Assembly: GCA_021404785.1 (NCBI GenBank)
Contig: QWHH01000003.1
Coordinates: 186,001 to 250,000 of the forward strand
DNA: 64,000 nt
Source of the DNA: Lysobacterales bacterium PRO7
GTDB taxonomy: Bacteria > Pseudomonadota > Gammaproteobacteria > Xanthomonadales > Rhodanobacteraceae
Reading direction: 5' to 3'
Shown here: positions 46,043-58,422 of the stretch, piece after piece
Layout: each line of letters opens with the position of its first letter
Position numbering within the stretch: position 1 is the stretch's first letter
Made by a program: the position numbers and the translations under genes
The notes under the pieces: model-generated
Told to the model about the DNA's origin: nothing
The model's input: only the letters and a program-made list of their open reading frames with translations
Database searches by the model: none

Positions 46043-47683
46043 CTACCAGTGAAGCAGCTGGATCTGGGTGATGCTGTCGCGGTTGATGGCGACCAGAGCG
46101 TTGCCGCCGCCACGCTCGATGCGCAGTTGCAGGTTGTGGTCGCCGGTCGAAGCCACGAAACCTTCGATCTGCTTGCCGCCACGCGTAATCAGGCGAACGT
46201 GGCGACCGGTCAACTGCGCCAGAGCCGGAAATTCGACGACGGTGTAGTCCTTCTTCACTGGCGCCGCTTCAGGCAATTGCTCGATGATGCCGGGTTTCCA
46301 GACCAGGGCCTGCGTCGAGTTCTGGGGAAGCGGCGTCGATGCCGGGGGTATTGCCGCAGGCGCCGAGCGGGCCTCGGGTACGCTTTCGGGCGCCGGCGGG
46401 TGTACGACGAGTGGCGGCGTGAAACGGGCCTCGGCATTGTCCAGGTAACTTGTGGAGTCGGCGGTGGGTTTTTTAGCGACCTGTGGGGTTTCCTGCGCAG
46501 GCTTTGCGATTGCACTGGATTCCGGTTTGGCAGCAACGGCAGTCGTCGCGGGCTGCGTTTCCGGCTTCAACGCTGACGTGGGCGGGATGGCCGGGGTGGC
46601 GACGGTCGCCGGAGCGGCTACCGGTGCCGGTACGCTTGGTCCGGCCGAGGCAGGAATGGTCGAGCCGCTGTCGGCTTCCACTGGCATTGCCGTGTCGAGG
46701 GAAGGTTCCGGCGTGAACGCAAGCCGGAACATGATCGGCGGCTTGTCCTGATACCGCGCGGTGACATTGAGTTGGCGCAGCAATTCTTCGCGCGAAGTCG
46801 ATTTCCAGGATTTGATGGAAAACACCGCATTCGGAAGGCTCAACAAACGCAGGCTGCCGCCGTGTTCGACCAGGGTCTTGTACAGGCGCACAAGCTCGTC
46901 ATCGGGCTGGATGCGGGCTTTTTGCAGCAAAGCCTCGACGGCGGTCGCATGATGATCCACGAATTGTGGCGTGCCCAGGCCTTCGCGTTTCGCACAGTAG
47001 GCATTGCGGCGCGGCATGAAGCCGTTGTCGGCATAGGTTGCCGAGAGCCGGTCGATCCGCGTCGTTTCCCAGAAGCCCGTTAGCAGCATTTTTGCGGGAT
47101 CGAAGCGGCTCACGTCCGCTTCGAGCGCCAGGTCGGCGAATCCGGGCGTGGACAGGCGCAACGAAGCCGTCAGCGTCTGCTGGCCCGGGTCGTAGTGATA
47201 TTCGAAACGGTCGCGCGATGCCGCGCCGGCATCAATGCCCATGCGACGATAGTCGGCGGTGTCCAGGGGCGATTGACAGCCGGCCGACGGAAACAACGCG
47301 TAGGTAGCCGGATCGAGCCATTGGGGGTCAAGCCACGGCTCCGGCGGCCACTTCACACCGGTAAAGGTTATGCCGAACTGTGCGGGCAGTTCATTCTCGT
47401 GCAACGCGGCATGCTTGAGCAGCCAGAGCAGGCCGGGAGAATCCAGCGTTGCTGCATCAGCGCGATAGACCCGATGCGAGCCCTTCGGCGCCACGCTCAC
47501 GCCGGTGAGGGTAACACTGCCATCAAGACCGGCGCCAAGGCCGTCGTATTTGATGTCGGCATACGGCGCCAGGGTGTCGACCACGCGCTGTGCATCCTTG
47601 CCGACCGCGTACCAGGCGGCCAGCTTGAGCGCGCCGGCCAGAACGATCGCCAGCAGGACACCATTGCGCAACCACTTCCACAT
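46043..47683 (-). CDS. Large membrane-anchored hypothetical protein
   Basis: A 546-residue protein with an N-terminal helix (WLRNGVLLAIVLAGALKLAAWYAV). An extracytoplasmic domain (about 30-330) contains YDGLGAGLDGSVTLTGVSV, recalling YdgA/AsmA-like periplasmic proteins. A long Pro/Ala/Thr-rich linker (about 330-460) and a small C-terminal domain follow. The C-terminal part (VEFPALAQLTGRHVRLITRGGKQIEGFVASTGDHNLQLRIERG) looks like a small SH3/Sm-like beta barrel. I do not recognise a catalytic site. The start used is ATG 47683; TTG 47692 is possible. Function unknown. Confidence 0.7.
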   Translation of the reverse strand: MWKWLRNGVLLAIVLAGALKLAAWYAVGKDAQRVVDTLAPYADIKYDGLGAGLDGSVTLTGVSVAPKGSHRVYRADAATLDSPGLLWLLKHAALHENELPAQFGITFTGVKWPPEPWLDPQWLDPATYALFPSAGCQSPLDTADYRRMGIDAGAASRDRFEYHYDPGQQTLTASLRLSTPGFADLALEADVSRFDPAKMLLTGFWETTRIDRLSATYADNGFMPRRNAYCAKREGLGTPQFVDHHATAVEALLQKARIQPDDELVRLYKTLVEHGGSLRLLSLPNAVFSIKSWKSTSREELLRQLNVTARYQDKPPIMFRLAFTPEPSLDTAMPVEADSGSTIPASAGPSVPAPVAAPATVATPAIPPTSALKPETQPATTAVAAKPESSAIAKPAQETPQVAKKPTADSTSYLDNAEARFTPPLVVHPPAPESVPEARSAPAAIPPASTPLPQNSTQALVWKPGIIEQLPEAAPVKKDYTVVEFPALAQLTGRHVRLITRGGKQIEGFVASTGDHNLQLRIERGGGNALVAINRDSITQIQLLHW

Positions 47684-47749
47684 GGCGGACAACCCGTACG
47701 TGCGGAAAGGGAAACTTAGCCGGATTGCCCGTGCAGGGCAATGCTTGCC

Positions 47750-48390
47750 TCAGGTTTTGGCGACGAAAGCGCGTACCCGGCCGACTGGCTCGCGATGGGC
47801 CAGTGCGCCGATGTGCGCTGGGGATGGCGCGACGGCGTGTAAATGCCAGGGGTTGCCGGCGCACGATGAAACCTGGCCATACGCATCCAGTGTAAATGCG
47901 AAACGATCCAGACCCGAACTGATGCCGCCTCCCTCGGCTTTCAGAGCCGCCTCCTTGGCGCACCACAGGCGCAGGAAGGCAAGTTGGCGCAAGTCTTCAG
48001 GGAAAGTTGCGAGTGCCGTGGCCTCGTCGTTCGTGAAAAAGCGCCGTGCCAGTTCCAAGGCCGGCCGGGTTCTGCGACCAACCGATTCCAGATCCACGCC
48101 CAGCACATTGTTACGGCTCACGGCCAGCAACAAGGCATCGGTCGTATGCGAAAGATTGAATTCCAGTGAAGTGTCCGCCAGATGCGGCTTGCCGTGTTCA
48201 CCGCGTTCAATGTGAATTGCTTCGACGGATCGGTCCAGATACGCCGCAAGCAGATCACGCGCCGGTGACGCGTGTGCCGCGTCGGCGATGCGTTGCCATT
48301 GTGGAAAAAGCCACAAGTGGATTTCACTGTCGTCCAGCGGCGGCGGCGCGCTGGCAGGAACGAAATCCGCGGCAGTAATCGTGCCGGCGT

Positions 48391-48394
<4 letters not shown>
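47750..48394 (-). CDS. 4'-phosphopantetheinyl transferase (Sfp-type)
   Basis: A 214-residue enzyme. The Sfp motifs are [29 protein letters not shown] (metal-binding Asp-x-Glu) and [18 protein letters not shown] (W-x-x-KEA). It transfers 4'-phosphopantetheine from CoA to a serine of carrier proteins. The obvious candidate in the window is the polyene ACP at 16337-16609. The start is GTG at 48394, overlapping the stop of acs as GTGA. The coupling of a CoA-consuming transferase to acetyl-CoA synthetase is uncommon. Confidence 0.9.
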
Positions 48395-50331
<1,937 letters not shown>

Positions 50332-50404
50332 GGCGATTCTCCCGTATGGAAAACCGCACTTTAGTCCGAATTGGTGATGCGTGAAACCTGCGCCACCGGA
50401 TCGC

Positions 50405-50656
50405 TCAGGCAGGATTCGCCGGTGGTGGTGATGGCTTCTTGCGCATGCTTGCGCGCAAGGCGTTGAGGTCCTTGTCGGTGAGCAGGGTCGAATCCGGGCG
50501 CGAGGTTTCAGCGACGCGCGCGGCGGCGAATGCAAAAAACGCGGCAATCAGGAACACAAAACCGAGCACGAAGCCCAGGCCCATCAAGCCGGGTGCCTTC
50601 GCCGAAAATCCCAGACCGAATCCCAATACCGCGAGCAGCAGCAGAATCCAGCGCAT
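50405..50656 (-). CDS. Small membrane protein
   Basis: An 83-residue protein with two hydrophobic helices ([17 protein letters not shown] and [24 protein letters not shown]). A hydrophilic tail ends in [14 protein letters not shown] do not recognise the family. The longer frame reaching 51160 is mostly antisense to the DUF4126 gene, so ATG 50656 was chosen. It lies 73 bp upstream of the acs start on the same strand. Confidence 0.6.
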   Translation of the reverse strand: MRWILLLLAVLGFGLGFSAKAPGLMGLGFVLGFVFLIAAFFAFAAARVAETSRPDSTLLTDKDLNALRASMRKKPSPPPANPA

Positions 50657-50806
50657 CGTGATGTCCCCGCAAACGAACGTGCCGATCCTGCCACAATCAC
50701 AGTCGTGCCGCGAGTGCGTAACGTCGAAGCGGCATTGCCTTGCCGACGGGCGGCATTCAGGCATCGCGCGTAAAATCGCGCACTGATTGGCATGCGGAGG
50801 TGGGCG

Positions 50807-51418
50807 ATGGAAAACCTGCAATCGCTGGCGCTGGCAGCAGGCCTGGCCTGGGCCAGCGGCATCCGCCTGTACGCGGCCATTTTCATCGTCGGTCTGATCG
50901 GTCGGATGGGTTGGGTGCAGTTGCCGGAACACCTGCAGTTGCTCGAACACAACTGGGTGCTGGGCGCATCCGCCTTCATGCTGATCATCGAGTTTGTCGC
51001 CGACAAGGTTCCCGCTGTCGATTCGGTCTGGGACGCAGTGCATACGTTCATCCGCATCCCGATCGGCGCGATGCTGGCCTGGGGTGCGATCGGCAATGCC
51101 ACCCCGGACGTACAGATGGCCGCGGCATTGCTCGGCGGCACCATCGCCGGCGGCACGCACCTGGCCAAGATGGGTACGCGCGCGGCGATCAATACCTCGC
51201 CGGAACCATTCAGCAACTGGACGATGAGTTTTTCCGAAGACGGCATCCTGCTCGCAGGACTATGGCTGGTGTTCCAGCACCCGCTGGTGTTTCTGGTGCT
51301 GCTAGCCGCGTTCCTGCTGCTGCTGATCTGGCTGATCCCGAAACTGTTCCGCTTCCTCGCCGGCATCTGGCGGCGCCTGGCCGGAGGGCGGTCACGCGCC
51401 GCCGTGCCGACCCGCTAG
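50807..51418 (+). CDS. DUF4126 family membrane protein
   Basis: A 203-residue protein with several hydrophobic segments: LALAAGLAWASGIRLYAAIFIVGLI, ASAFMLIIEFVADKVPAVDSVWD, AALLGGTIAGGTHLAKMGTRAAIN, and a very hydrophobic C-terminal region (FLVLLAAFLLLLIWLIPKLF). ASGIRLY, EFVADK and TRAAIN SPEP fit the DUF4126 family, whose role is unknown. GGAGG lies 6 nt before ATG 50807, which decides this start over 50792. It converges with the Sel1-like gene. Confidence 0.82.
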   Translation: MENLQSLALAAGLAWASGIRLYAAIFIVGLIGRMGWVQLPEHLQLLEHNWVLGASAFMLIIEFVADKVPAVDSVWDAVHTFIRIPIGAMLAWGAIGNATPDVQMAAALLGGTIAGGTHLAKMGTRAAINTSPEPFSNWTMSFSEDGILLAGLWLVFQHPLVFLVLLAAFLLLLIWLIPKLFRFLAGIWRRLAGGRSRAAVPTR

Positions 51419-51422
51419 CGCG

Positions 51423-52217
51423 TCAGGGTTTGCCGTCAGGTTTGTCGGCGGCCGGCTTCGACTTGTCCTTGTCACCAGTATCGGCATCCTTGACGTCGCC
51501 AACGGTGACAGTCGCCTTCCATTGCGCATCGCGCAGCACGAAGTACTGCTTCGGATCCCAGCGTTCGGGCGAGTAGAGGTTCGACCCGGGACAGCCGGTC
51601 TTAGGCAACTCCATGCCATTGATCACTACGGTGCCACCGCCGGTGCAGGGATGATCCGCCTTGACCTGCACGCCGAAGTCGTAACCGATGTGGGAGCCGG
51701 TCATCGCCGTCCTGCCCTCGCGCAACTGCGCGATGATGCGCGGCTTGGCCACCGCGTCGCCATAACGGGCCTGCACTTCGGCAAGGATCGGTTGCGCCTG
51801 CTGCATCTGCTCTGGCGTCATCAACACCTTTTGCCGGTCGACCGCTTCCACGAATTTGGGATACCCGCGCTCCGCCGCCACTACGAGCCACGCATAGGCG
51901 GTGGCTTCATCCCGTGGCACGCCTTCGCCGTGCGCGTACATCAGGCCGATGCTAAGTTGCGAGAGCTTGTCCGCATAGAACGCACCGATCTTGAAATATT
52001 TGAGCGCGCCGGCGTAGTCGTGCTCGGCGTATTGGCGCATGCCGGCAAACTCGCCGAACAGATCCGGGTGATACCAGGTATCGACCTCGTCCATCGCGCG
52101 CAGGACTTTCTGCACTTCCGGATCCTTGAGCGGGTCGGCTTCGGTGGGGTTTGCGCGCGTGGCGGCGAAAGCCAGGCAGGCCGCCAGCATGCAAATCCAC
52201 CGCTTTGAACTGTGCAT
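51423..52217 (-). CDS. Exported Sel1-like repeat protein
   Basis: A 264-residue protein with a signal peptide (ICMLAACLAFAATRA). One to two Sel1-type repeats follow: YAGALKYFKIGAFYADKLSQLSIGLMYAHGEGVPRDEATAYAWLVVAAERG. The C-terminal region (HPCTGGGTVVINGMELPKTGC) carries two cysteines that may form a disulfide, and ends in a charged Lys/Asp tail. Probably periplasmic. Sel1 repeats mediate protein contacts; the partner is unknown. Confidence 0.78.
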   Translation of the reverse strand: MHSSKRWICMLAACLAFAATRANPTEADPLKDPEVQKVLRAMDEVDTWYHPDLFGEFAGMRQYAEHDYAGALKYFKIGAFYADKLSQLSIGLMYAHGEGVPRDEATAYAWLVVAAERGYPKFVEAVDRQKVLMTPEQMQQAQPILAEVQARYGDAVAKPRIIAQLREGRTAMTGSHIGYDFGVQVKADHPCTGGGTVVINGMELPKTGCPGSNLYSPERWDPKQYFVLRDAQWKATVTVGDVKDADTGDKDKSKPAADKPDGKP

Positions 52218-52297
52218 GAAACTCTCCGGGGTTTTTGTTCAGTATAAGCCGCAGCGTGATCCCAATCGATGAGACGCGCCCGGCGTAGGATGCACGC

Positions 52298-53371
52298 ATG
52301 AACCAGCCGGTACGCATCAAGGGCCGCGGCGCGGCATCGAATATCGAAGGCCGCTTCGAGAGGACAGCGTGCGAGGCCGTGGACGATGGTTGGGAACGCG
52401 AAGTCGAACTTACGCCGCATCCGGCGACCACGGTGACTGAAGAGCGTGCACGCAGCATCATCAGCCGCAACGATTCGCCGGATATCCCGTTCGAGCAGAG
52501 CATCAATCCCTACCGCGGTTGTGAGCACGGATGTGTCTATTGCTACGCGCGACCCTCGCACGCCTATCTGAATCTTTCGCCGGGACTGGATTTCGAAACG
52601 AAACTGTTCGCCAAGACCAATGCGGTGGAAGCACTGCGCACCGAATGGGCGAAGCCGGGCTATCGCGTCAGTCCGATCAACCTCGGCGCGAATACCGATC
52701 CCTACCAGCCGATCGAGCGTCTTTACCGGATCACGCGGCAGATTCTCGAAGCGATGCTCGAACACCGGCATCCGGTCAGCATTGTCACCAAGAACGCGTT
52801 GATCGAACGCGACCTGGATTTGCTCGTGCCGTTGGCGCAACGAAATCTGGTCTACGTCTTCGTGTCGGTGACCTCGCTCGACAACAAGCTCTCGTCCAAA
52901 CTCGAGCCGCGCGCCAGCGCGCCGCACCGGCGCATCGCCGCGCTCAAGGCGCTGAGCGCAGCCGGTGTGCCCTGCGGCGTGCTGGTCGCGCCGATCATCC
53001 CCATGCTCACGGATCGATGGATAGAACAGATCCTCGAGCGTGCGCAGGAAGCCGGCGCGCAAATGGCCGGCTACACCATCCTGCGCCTGCCCTGGGAATT
53101 GAAGCAGCTCGTGCGGGAATGGCTGGAGCTGCATTTTCCCGAGAGCGCCGGGCATGTGCTGAGCCTGGTGCGGCAGATGCGCGGCGGTCGCGACAATGAC
53201 CCGCGCTTCGGCAAACGCATGCGCGGCGAAGGCGAGTTCGCCGAACTCATCCGCCAGCGTTTCGCCATCGCCACGCGCCGGCTGGGCCTTTCGCGTGGCC
53301 GTAATCTCACGCTTGATTGCGCCAGTTTCATCGCAGCGCGCAAGACCACGCCGCAGGGCGAGTTGTTCTAG
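52298..53371 (+). CDS. PA0069-family radical SAM protein
   Basis: A 357-residue protein with the 4Fe-4S cluster motif CEHGCVYC (C-x3-C-x2-C) in NPYRGCEHGCVYCYARPSHAYL. VSPINLGANTDPYQPIERLYRITRQILE and PVSIVTKNALIERD follow. This is the pattern of the PA0069 group, related to spore photoproduct lyase-like radical SAM proteins. The substrate is unknown. The gene ends on a CTAG shared with the stop of the convergent oxygenase gene, a 4-nt overlap. Confidence 0.9.
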   Translation: MNQPVRIKGRGAASNIEGRFERTACEAVDDGWEREVELTPHPATTVTEERARSIISRNDSPDIPFEQSINPYRGCEHGCVYCYARPSHAYLNLSPGLDFETKLFAKTNAVEALRTEWAKPGYRVSPINLGANTDPYQPIERLYRITRQILEAMLEHRHPVSIVTKNALIERDLDLLVPLAQRNLVYVFVSVTSLDNKLSSKLEPRASAPHRRIAALKALSAAGVPCGVLVAPIIPMLTDRWIEQILERAQEAGAQMAGYTILRLPWELKQLVREWLELHFPESAGHVLSLVRQMRGGRDNDPRFGKRMRGEGEFAELIRQRFAIATRRLGLSRGRNLTLDCASFIAARKTTPQGELF

Positions 53372-54072
53372 GTTTGCGCGTAAATCCTTTCCGCACGCTG
53401 AAACAAAATCCACGACGTGGCGATGTACTTGTTGCCACGCTTCGGCATGTTGCCGCGATGTGTGTGCGTGAACGCGGCCGGCGCGATCAGCAGGCTGCCG
53501 GTTTTCGGCGTGATCTTGCGGTGTTGGTAAAGGAACTCGGTTTCGCCCTCGTCGAAGCCATCATTAAGGTAGATCGTCCACAGCAGCGTGCGGTGCAGGG
53601 TTTCCGATTGCGCATCGCCGGGCTTGGGGTACAGCTCGCAGTGCCAGTACGGATAACCGCCCTGGTCGGAAATGTATTTTTGCAGATTGATGCTGCCGGG
53701 GCGCAGGGTCTTTCTGATCAGCACTTGTAGCAACTCGTCCGACATTCCAGCCATGCGCTCCGGATCGATCGCGACGGTGCCGCCGGCGCCGTCGGCCATG
53801 CGCAAGGACAGCGGCGCGAGCAGGGTGTGCGGATAGGTGCGCAGGTAGCGCATCAGGCCCGACATCATCGCCGTGTTCAGCGCGTTTTCCGCATCCGCCC
53901 ACATCGGTTGGCCGCTGATGCGGATGTCCCAACTGTCCTTAAGCTTCACATCCACGCCGCTGCCGGTCTCGCCGCGTGTCGCTTGTCCGCTCGTATCGAA
54001 GCGGCGGATCAGCGTCGCGCATGTTGCCGCATCGAGCGCGCCGTCATAGACCTCGATGAAATCGCCGTTCAC
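53368..54072 (-). CDS. 2-oxoglutarate/Fe(II)-dependent oxygenase (PKHD-type)
   Basis: A 234-residue protein of the prolyl-4-hydroxylase-like group. [13 protein letters not shown] gives His-x-Glu, used in place of His-x-Asp as iron ligands. [36 protein letters not shown] and FTHTHRG supply the distal His and the basic residue for 2-oxoglutarate. Start GTG 54072 overlaps the fbp stop by 4 nt (GTGA), so it is translated with fbp. Substrate unknown. Confidence 0.82.
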   Translation of the reverse strand: MNGDFIEVYDGALDAATCATLIRRFDTSGQATRGETGSGVDVKLKDSWDIRISGQPMWADAENALNTAMMSGLMRYLRTYPHTLLAPLSLRMADGAGGTVAIDPERMAGMSDELLQVLIRKTLRPGSINLQKYISDQGGYPYWHCELYPKPGDAQSETLHRTLLWTIYLNDGFDEGETEFLYQHRKITPKTGSLLIAPAAFTHTHRGNMPKRGNKYIATSWILFQRAERIYAQT

Positions 54073-55100
54073 TCGCTGGCTGCTTCGCGGTGATAACGCG
54101 TCACGCGTTCGATCTCGTTCTTGGAGCCGAGGAATACCGGCACGCGCTGGTGCAGCGACTGCGGCACGATTTCCATGATCCGGCCATGGCCATTCGTCGC
54201 CATGCCGCCGGCCTGCTCGACGATGAAGGCCATGGGGTTGGCCTCGTACATCAGGCGCAGCTTGCCGCCCTTGTCCCTGATCTTCGCGTCGAGCGGGTAG
54301 ACGAAGATGCCGCCGCGGCAGACGATGCGGTGCACGTCGGCCACCATGGACGCGACCCAGCGCATGTTGAAGTCGGCACCGCGCGGGCCGTTCTTGCCGG
54401 CCAGCAGTTCGTCGATGTAGCGCCGCATGGGCGGCTCCCAGTGGCGCATGTTCGACATGTTGATGGCGAACTCGCGCGTGTCCTCGGGGATGCGCAGGTT
54501 CCGCTGCGTGAGCATGAAGCTGCCGATCTCGCGATCGAGCGTGAACGCGTGCACGCCGTCGCCCAGCGTGAGCACCAGCATCGTGCTCGATCCGTACACG
54601 GCATAACCGGCGGCAACCTGTTGCGTGCCCGGTTGCAGGAAGGCCCTCTCATCAGGCTCCTTCACGCCGGACGGACACTTCAGCACCGAGAAGATGGTGC
54701 CGACGGAGATGTTCACGTCGATGTTCGAGGAGCCATCCAGCGGATCGAACACGAGCAGGTATTCGCCCTTCGGATAACGGTGCGGGATCGGGTGCGGGTC
54801 GTCCATTTCCTCGGACGCCAGCGCGGCCAGGTGCCCGCCCCATTCGTTCGCTTCGAGCAGGATCTCGTTCGACAGAACGTCGAGCTTTTTCTGCACTTCG
54901 CCCTGCACGTTTTCCGTGCCCGCGCTGCCGAGCACGCCGCCGAGCGCACCGCGGCCGACGGAAATCGCGATGCGTTTGCAGGCGCGCGCGACGACCTCGA
55001 TGAGCAGGCGCAGATCGGCATTGATGTGTTGCTTGTCGCGCTGCTCCTCGATCAGAAATCGGGTCAGGGAAATGGGCCGGGATGATGTCGTTGCGGTCAT
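54069..55100 (-). CDS. fbp: Fructose-1,6-bisphosphatase class I
   Basis: A 343-residue enzyme. The metal-binding and catalytic motifs are [83 protein letters not shown] and [14 protein letters not shown]. It hydrolyses fructose 1,6-bisphosphate in gluconeogenesis, in keeping with acetate use through acs nearby. ATG 55100 is the family start; the frame remains open to 56771 only as antisense of the peptidase gene. It overlaps the downstream oxygenase gene. Confidence 0.96.
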   Translation of the reverse strand: MTATTSSRPISLTRFLIEEQRDKQHINADLRLLIEVVARACKRIAISVGRGALGGVLGSAGTENVQGEVQKKLDVLSNEILLEANEWGGHLAALASEEMDDPHPIPHRYPKGEYLLVFDPLDGSSNIDVNISVGTIFSVLKCPSGVKEPDERAFLQPGTQQVAAGYAVYGSSTMLVLTLGDGVHAFTLDREIGSFMLTQRNLRIPEDTREFAINMSNMRHWEPPMRRYIDELLAGKNGPRGADFNMRWVASMVADVHRIVCRGGIFVYPLDAKIRDKGGKLRLMYEANPMAFIVEQAGGMATNGHGRIMEIVPQSLHQRVPVFLGSKNEIERVTRYHREAASE

Positions 55101-55223
55101 GGCATGGCATTGGAATGAACGATGCGTGCATTGTCGCACGCAGTTCGGCCACACGCAGGACGAGCGACCGATGCGCGGCGCAAGTGAAGGTGCGATGATC
55201 GGCAATCGTCTGGAGAACCCGCA

Positions 55224-57008
55224 ATGAAAATCCACACTTCGTTGTTGCTTGCGCTTGGTATTGCCGTGGCCGCTCCGGCCTGGGCAGGAACGCCCGATTG
55301 TGCCTGTTCGAAATCCGCCGCGCCGGCGCCGGGGTCCGCCGACGCCAGGTTCGTCGCGATCTACAGCGCCGAATGGAAATGGCGTCAACAACAGTTCCCC
55401 GGCAGCGACGACGACGGCGCCACGGCAGCAGTGCCCGATCGCCTGCCACGCGTGGACGCCAAATCGCAGGAGGCGCGGCTGGCGTACTGGAACGATGTGC
55501 TGAAAAAGCTTGCGGTGATTCCGGTCGACAAGCTCACGCCGGCGAACAAGATCAACTTCGAGGTCTACAAGCCGCAGCTTGAAAACCTCGCTGCCGACAT
55601 CCGCTTCCGCCAGTACGAAATGCCGTTCAACGCAGACTCGCAGTTCTGGTCGGATCTCGGATTCATGTCCGGCCGGCATTTGCGCACAGTCAAGGATGCC
55701 AAAAACTATATCGCCACGTTGAACGACGTTCCGCGCTGGTTCGACGAAAATATCGTCAACATGCAAGCAGGTCTCAAGCGCGGGTTTTCGGTTCCGAAAG
55801 CTGTATTGCCGGGCCGCGATGTGTCGATTTCCACCTACATCGACATCAAGGACCCGACCGAAAGCGACTTCTACAAGCCATTCAAGTCGCTGCCCGCAAC
55901 GATTCCGGCGGCAGAGCAGGCGATCCTGCAGGCCGAATGTGCGGCGGCGATCCGCGACAAGGTGATTCCGTCCTACGCGAAGCTGCTGAAATTCTTCCGT
56001 GACGACTACGTGCCGCAGGCGCGCGACACATTGGCTGCCGAGGCGCTGCCCGATGGCCGTGCCTATTACCGCCAGCAGATCCGCGAATACACCACGCTTG
56101 ATCTGGATCCGCAGGCGATCCATGACATCGGCCTGAAGGAAGTCGATCGCATCCAGAAAGAAATGGACGCGACGATGAAGGCGACCGGCTTCAAGGGCGA
56201 CATGCCGGCGTTCCTGCATTTCCTGCGCACTGACCCGCAGTTTTACGTCAAGACGCCGGATGAACTGCTGATGCATGCATCGTGGATCGCCAAGCGCGTG
56301 GACGCGAAGTTGTCGCAGTATTTCGGATTGCTGCCACGCGGGCGCTTCGGCATCGAACCGGTGCCGGCGGCGATCGCGCCATTCTGGACCGCCGGCCGCG
56401 GCGGAGCGCACACATACTGGGTCAATACCTACGATCTGCCTTCGCGTCCGCTCTACAACCTGACCGCGCTGACCCTGCATGAATCCGCCCCCGGGCACGC
56501 GCTGCAAGGCGAGTTGGTCGAAGAGATGAACGCAGTTCCGGATTTTCGCAAAGCCTACATTTCCGCCTACGGCGAAGGCTGGGCGTTGTATTGCGAATAC
56601 CTCGGAAAAGAAATGGGCATCTATCGCACGCCCTACGACGATTTCGGCCGCGAATCCTACGACATGTGGCGCGCCGCACGTCTGGTCATCGACACCGGCG
56701 TGCATCATCTGGGTTGGACACGCGCGCAGGCAATCAAGTACCTCGCCGAGCACACTGCGCTCAGCCAACACGAGGTGGAAACCGAGGTCGATCGTTACAT
56801 CTCATGGCCCGGGCAGGCGCTATCGTACAAGCTCGGCGAGTTGAAGATCCTCGAACTGCGCCAGCTTGCCGAGCAGGAGCTCGGCACGAAATTCGACATC
56901 CGTAAATTCCACGACGCCGTGCTGGAAACCGGCTCGGTGCCATTGCCGGTGCTGGAGGATCATATCAAGGCGTTTATCGCCGGGCAGAAGAAAGCGACGA
57001 CGCAATGA
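55224..57008 (+). CDS. DUF885 family zinc peptidase-like protein, exported
   Basis: A 594-residue protein with a signal peptide ([16 protein letters not shown]). The DUF885 motifs are [30 protein letters not shown], where HESAPGH is the HExxxGH-type zinc site, and [17 protein letters not shown] with the third ligand. C-terminal [16 protein letters not shown] is also typical. It is probably a periplasmic metallopeptidase of unknown specificity. A ribosome-binding site (TGGAG) precedes ATG 55224. It is transcribed divergently from fbp across 123 bp. Confidence 0.9.
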   Translation: MKIHTSLLLALGIAVAAPAWAGTPDCACSKSAAPAPGSADARFVAIYSAEWKWRQQQFPGSDDDGATAAVPDRLPRVDAKSQEARLAYWNDVLKKLAVIPVDKLTPANKINFEVYKPQLENLAADIRFRQYEMPFNADSQFWSDLGFMSGRHLRTVKDAKNYIATLNDVPRWFDENIVNMQAGLKRGFSVPKAVLPGRDVSISTYIDIKDPTESDFYKPFKSLPATIPAAEQAILQAECAAAIRDKVIPSYAKLLKFFRDDYVPQARDTLAAEALPDGRAYYRQQIREYTTLDLDPQAIHDIGLKEVDRIQKEMDATMKATGFKGDMPAFLHFLRTDPQFYVKTPDELLMHASWIAKRVDAKLSQYFGLLPRGRFGIEPVPAAIAPFWTAGRGGAHTYWVNTYDLPSRPLYNLTALTLHESAPGHALQGELVEEMNAVPDFRKAYISAYGEGWALYCEYLGKEMGIYRTPYDDFGRESYDMWRAARLVIDTGVHHLGWTRAQAIKYLAEHTALSQHEVETEVDRYISWPGQALSYKLGELKILELRQLAEQELGTKFDIRKFHDAVLETGSVPLPVLEDHIKAFIAGQKKATTQ

Positions 57009-57093
57009 GCGGAATTTGCCGCTCAAGGCAGGGGGCCGCTATACTTCGCGGCCGCAATCCGGCCGTTTGCGGCCTCATCTGGACGATCCGACC

Positions 57094-57633
57094 GTGACCA
57101 ATCCCGTAAGCTCCACCGACCGCGTCTTCCTCCGCCATTTCTCGATGGTGATCGGCTTTCTTGCGCTGGTCATGATCGGCCTGATCCTGATGGCCATGCA
57201 CATCTACAACAATCATCCGGCGCCGCCGCGCCCGGAAGCACAGCAGGAAATCGCCGCGCGCATCGCGCCGGTCGCGGGTGTGTACGCAGGCGATACGGGC
57301 CGCGCCGCGCTGGCAGCGGCGCAGGACGCCGCGAAAAAGGCCGCCGAATCGCAGGTCGCCTATGGCGGCACGCTTGACGGCAAGACCATCTTCGACAACC
57401 TGTGCACGACCTGCCATACCAATGCTGCCACTGGCGCGCCGAGCATCCACGACAAGGCTGCCTGGGCGCCGCGCGTGGCGCAGGGTCTGGACACCTTGGT
57501 CAAGCACGCGATCGACGGATATTCCGGCAAGGATGGCAAGGGCGCACTCATGCCGGCCAAGGGCGGCAATCCGTCGCTGACGGATGCGCAGGTCAAGGCC
57601 ACGGTTGAGTGGATGCTTAGCCAGGTGAAATGA
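57094..57633 (+). CDS. Membrane-anchored c-type cytochrome (cytochrome c5-like)
   Basis: A 179-residue protein. The N-terminal anchor (MVIGFLALVMIGLILMAM) is followed by an Ala-rich spacer. A single heme-binding domain has FDNLCTTCHTNAATGAPSIHD (CxxCH) and a C-terminal Met ligand candidate in GALMPAKGGNPSLTD. It belongs with the cytochrome c5/c555-like group and would carry electrons on the periplasmic face. GTG 57094 was chosen to keep a short cytoplasmic start before the anchor. Confidence 0.88.
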   Translation: MTNPVSSTDRVFLRHFSMVIGFLALVMIGLILMAMHIYNNHPAPPRPEAQQEIAARIAPVAGVYAGDTGRAALAAAQDAAKKAAESQVAYGGTLDGKTIFDNLCTTCHTNAATGAPSIHDKAAWAPRVAQGLDTLVKHAIDGYSGKDGKGALMPAKGGNPSLTDAQVKATVEWMLSQVK

Positions 57634-57747
57634 CACACGCTTGCGTGATGCGTTGAAGCGCATCGCGCGCGTGGCATTTCGGTTGGGCCGAGACGGCCCA
57701 ACGGCGAACGCTTCAGGGATGAAACGAAGGGCTATGCCAGTGTTTGT

Positions 57748-58422
57748 ATGATTGCGCCCGATACCTTTCCCGCCGCAGCAACTGCGCTGATCCTTCCCGG
57801 CCCCGTCGGCGCGCTCGAAGCCGCGGTCGACGTTCCTGTCGCCGCCGAAGCGCGTGCGGGCGTCGCCATCATCTGCCATCCGCATCCGCAGCACGGCGGC
57901 ACCATGCACAACAAGGTGGTGACGATGCTCGAGCGCAGCCTGCGCGAGTCAGGCCTGGCCACGGTGGTCTTCAATTTCCGCGGGGTCGGCGCTTCGCAAG
58001 GGACTTACGACGATGGCCGTGGCGAGACCGACGACCTGCTCGCAGTCGCCGCATGGGCCCAGCGCGCTCGGCCCGAGGACGTTTTGTGGTTGGCAGGATT
58101 TTCCTTCGGCAGTTACGTCGCCGCGCGCGCCGCGCCGCAGTTGCCGGTGCGGCAGATGGTCTCGGTGGCGCCGCCCGTGTCACGCTGGGATTTCGCGCAT
58201 CTGGCGCATCCGCTGTGTCCGTGGCTGGTGATCCAGGGCGAGGCCGACGAGGTGGTGGATCCGGCAGCGGTCTACGCCTGGGTCGCCGCGCAGGTTGAAC
58301 CGCCGACGCTGGTACGCATGCCCGACACGGGGCATTTCTTCCATCGCCGCTTGATGGACTTGCGCGGTGCGGTCAAGAACGGCGTGCGCGCGAATTTGCC
58401 GCCGCTGCGTAACGTCGCGTGA
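57748..58422 (+). CDS. COG2945-type alpha/beta hydrolase
   Basis: A 224-residue protein. AIICHPHPQHGGTMHNKVVTML and VFNFRGVGASQGTYDDGRGETDDL are followed by the nucleophile elbow GFSFGSYVAA, an Asp (VIQGEADEVVDP) and the catalytic His in MPDTGHFFH. All triad residues are present. The family is of unknown substrate (dienelactone-hydrolase-like). Its end overlaps the zapE GTG by 4 nt. Confidence 0.88.
   Translation: MIAPDTFPAAATALILPGPVGALEAAVDVPVAAEARAGVAIICHPHPQHGGTMHNKVVTMLERSLRESGLATVVFNFRGVGASQGTYDDGRGETDDLLAVAAWAQRARPEDVLWLAGFSFGSYVAARAAPQLPVRQMVSVAPPVSRWDFAHLAHPLCPWLVIQGEADEVVDPAAVYAWVAAQVEPPTLVRMPDTGHFFHRRLMDLRGAVKNGVRANLPPLRNVA

Noticed and set aside
55101-56771. In-frame upstream extension of fbp to a 900-residue protein
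   Set aside because: The extra part is antisense to the DUF885 gene, and fructose-bisphosphatases start at the ATG at 55100.
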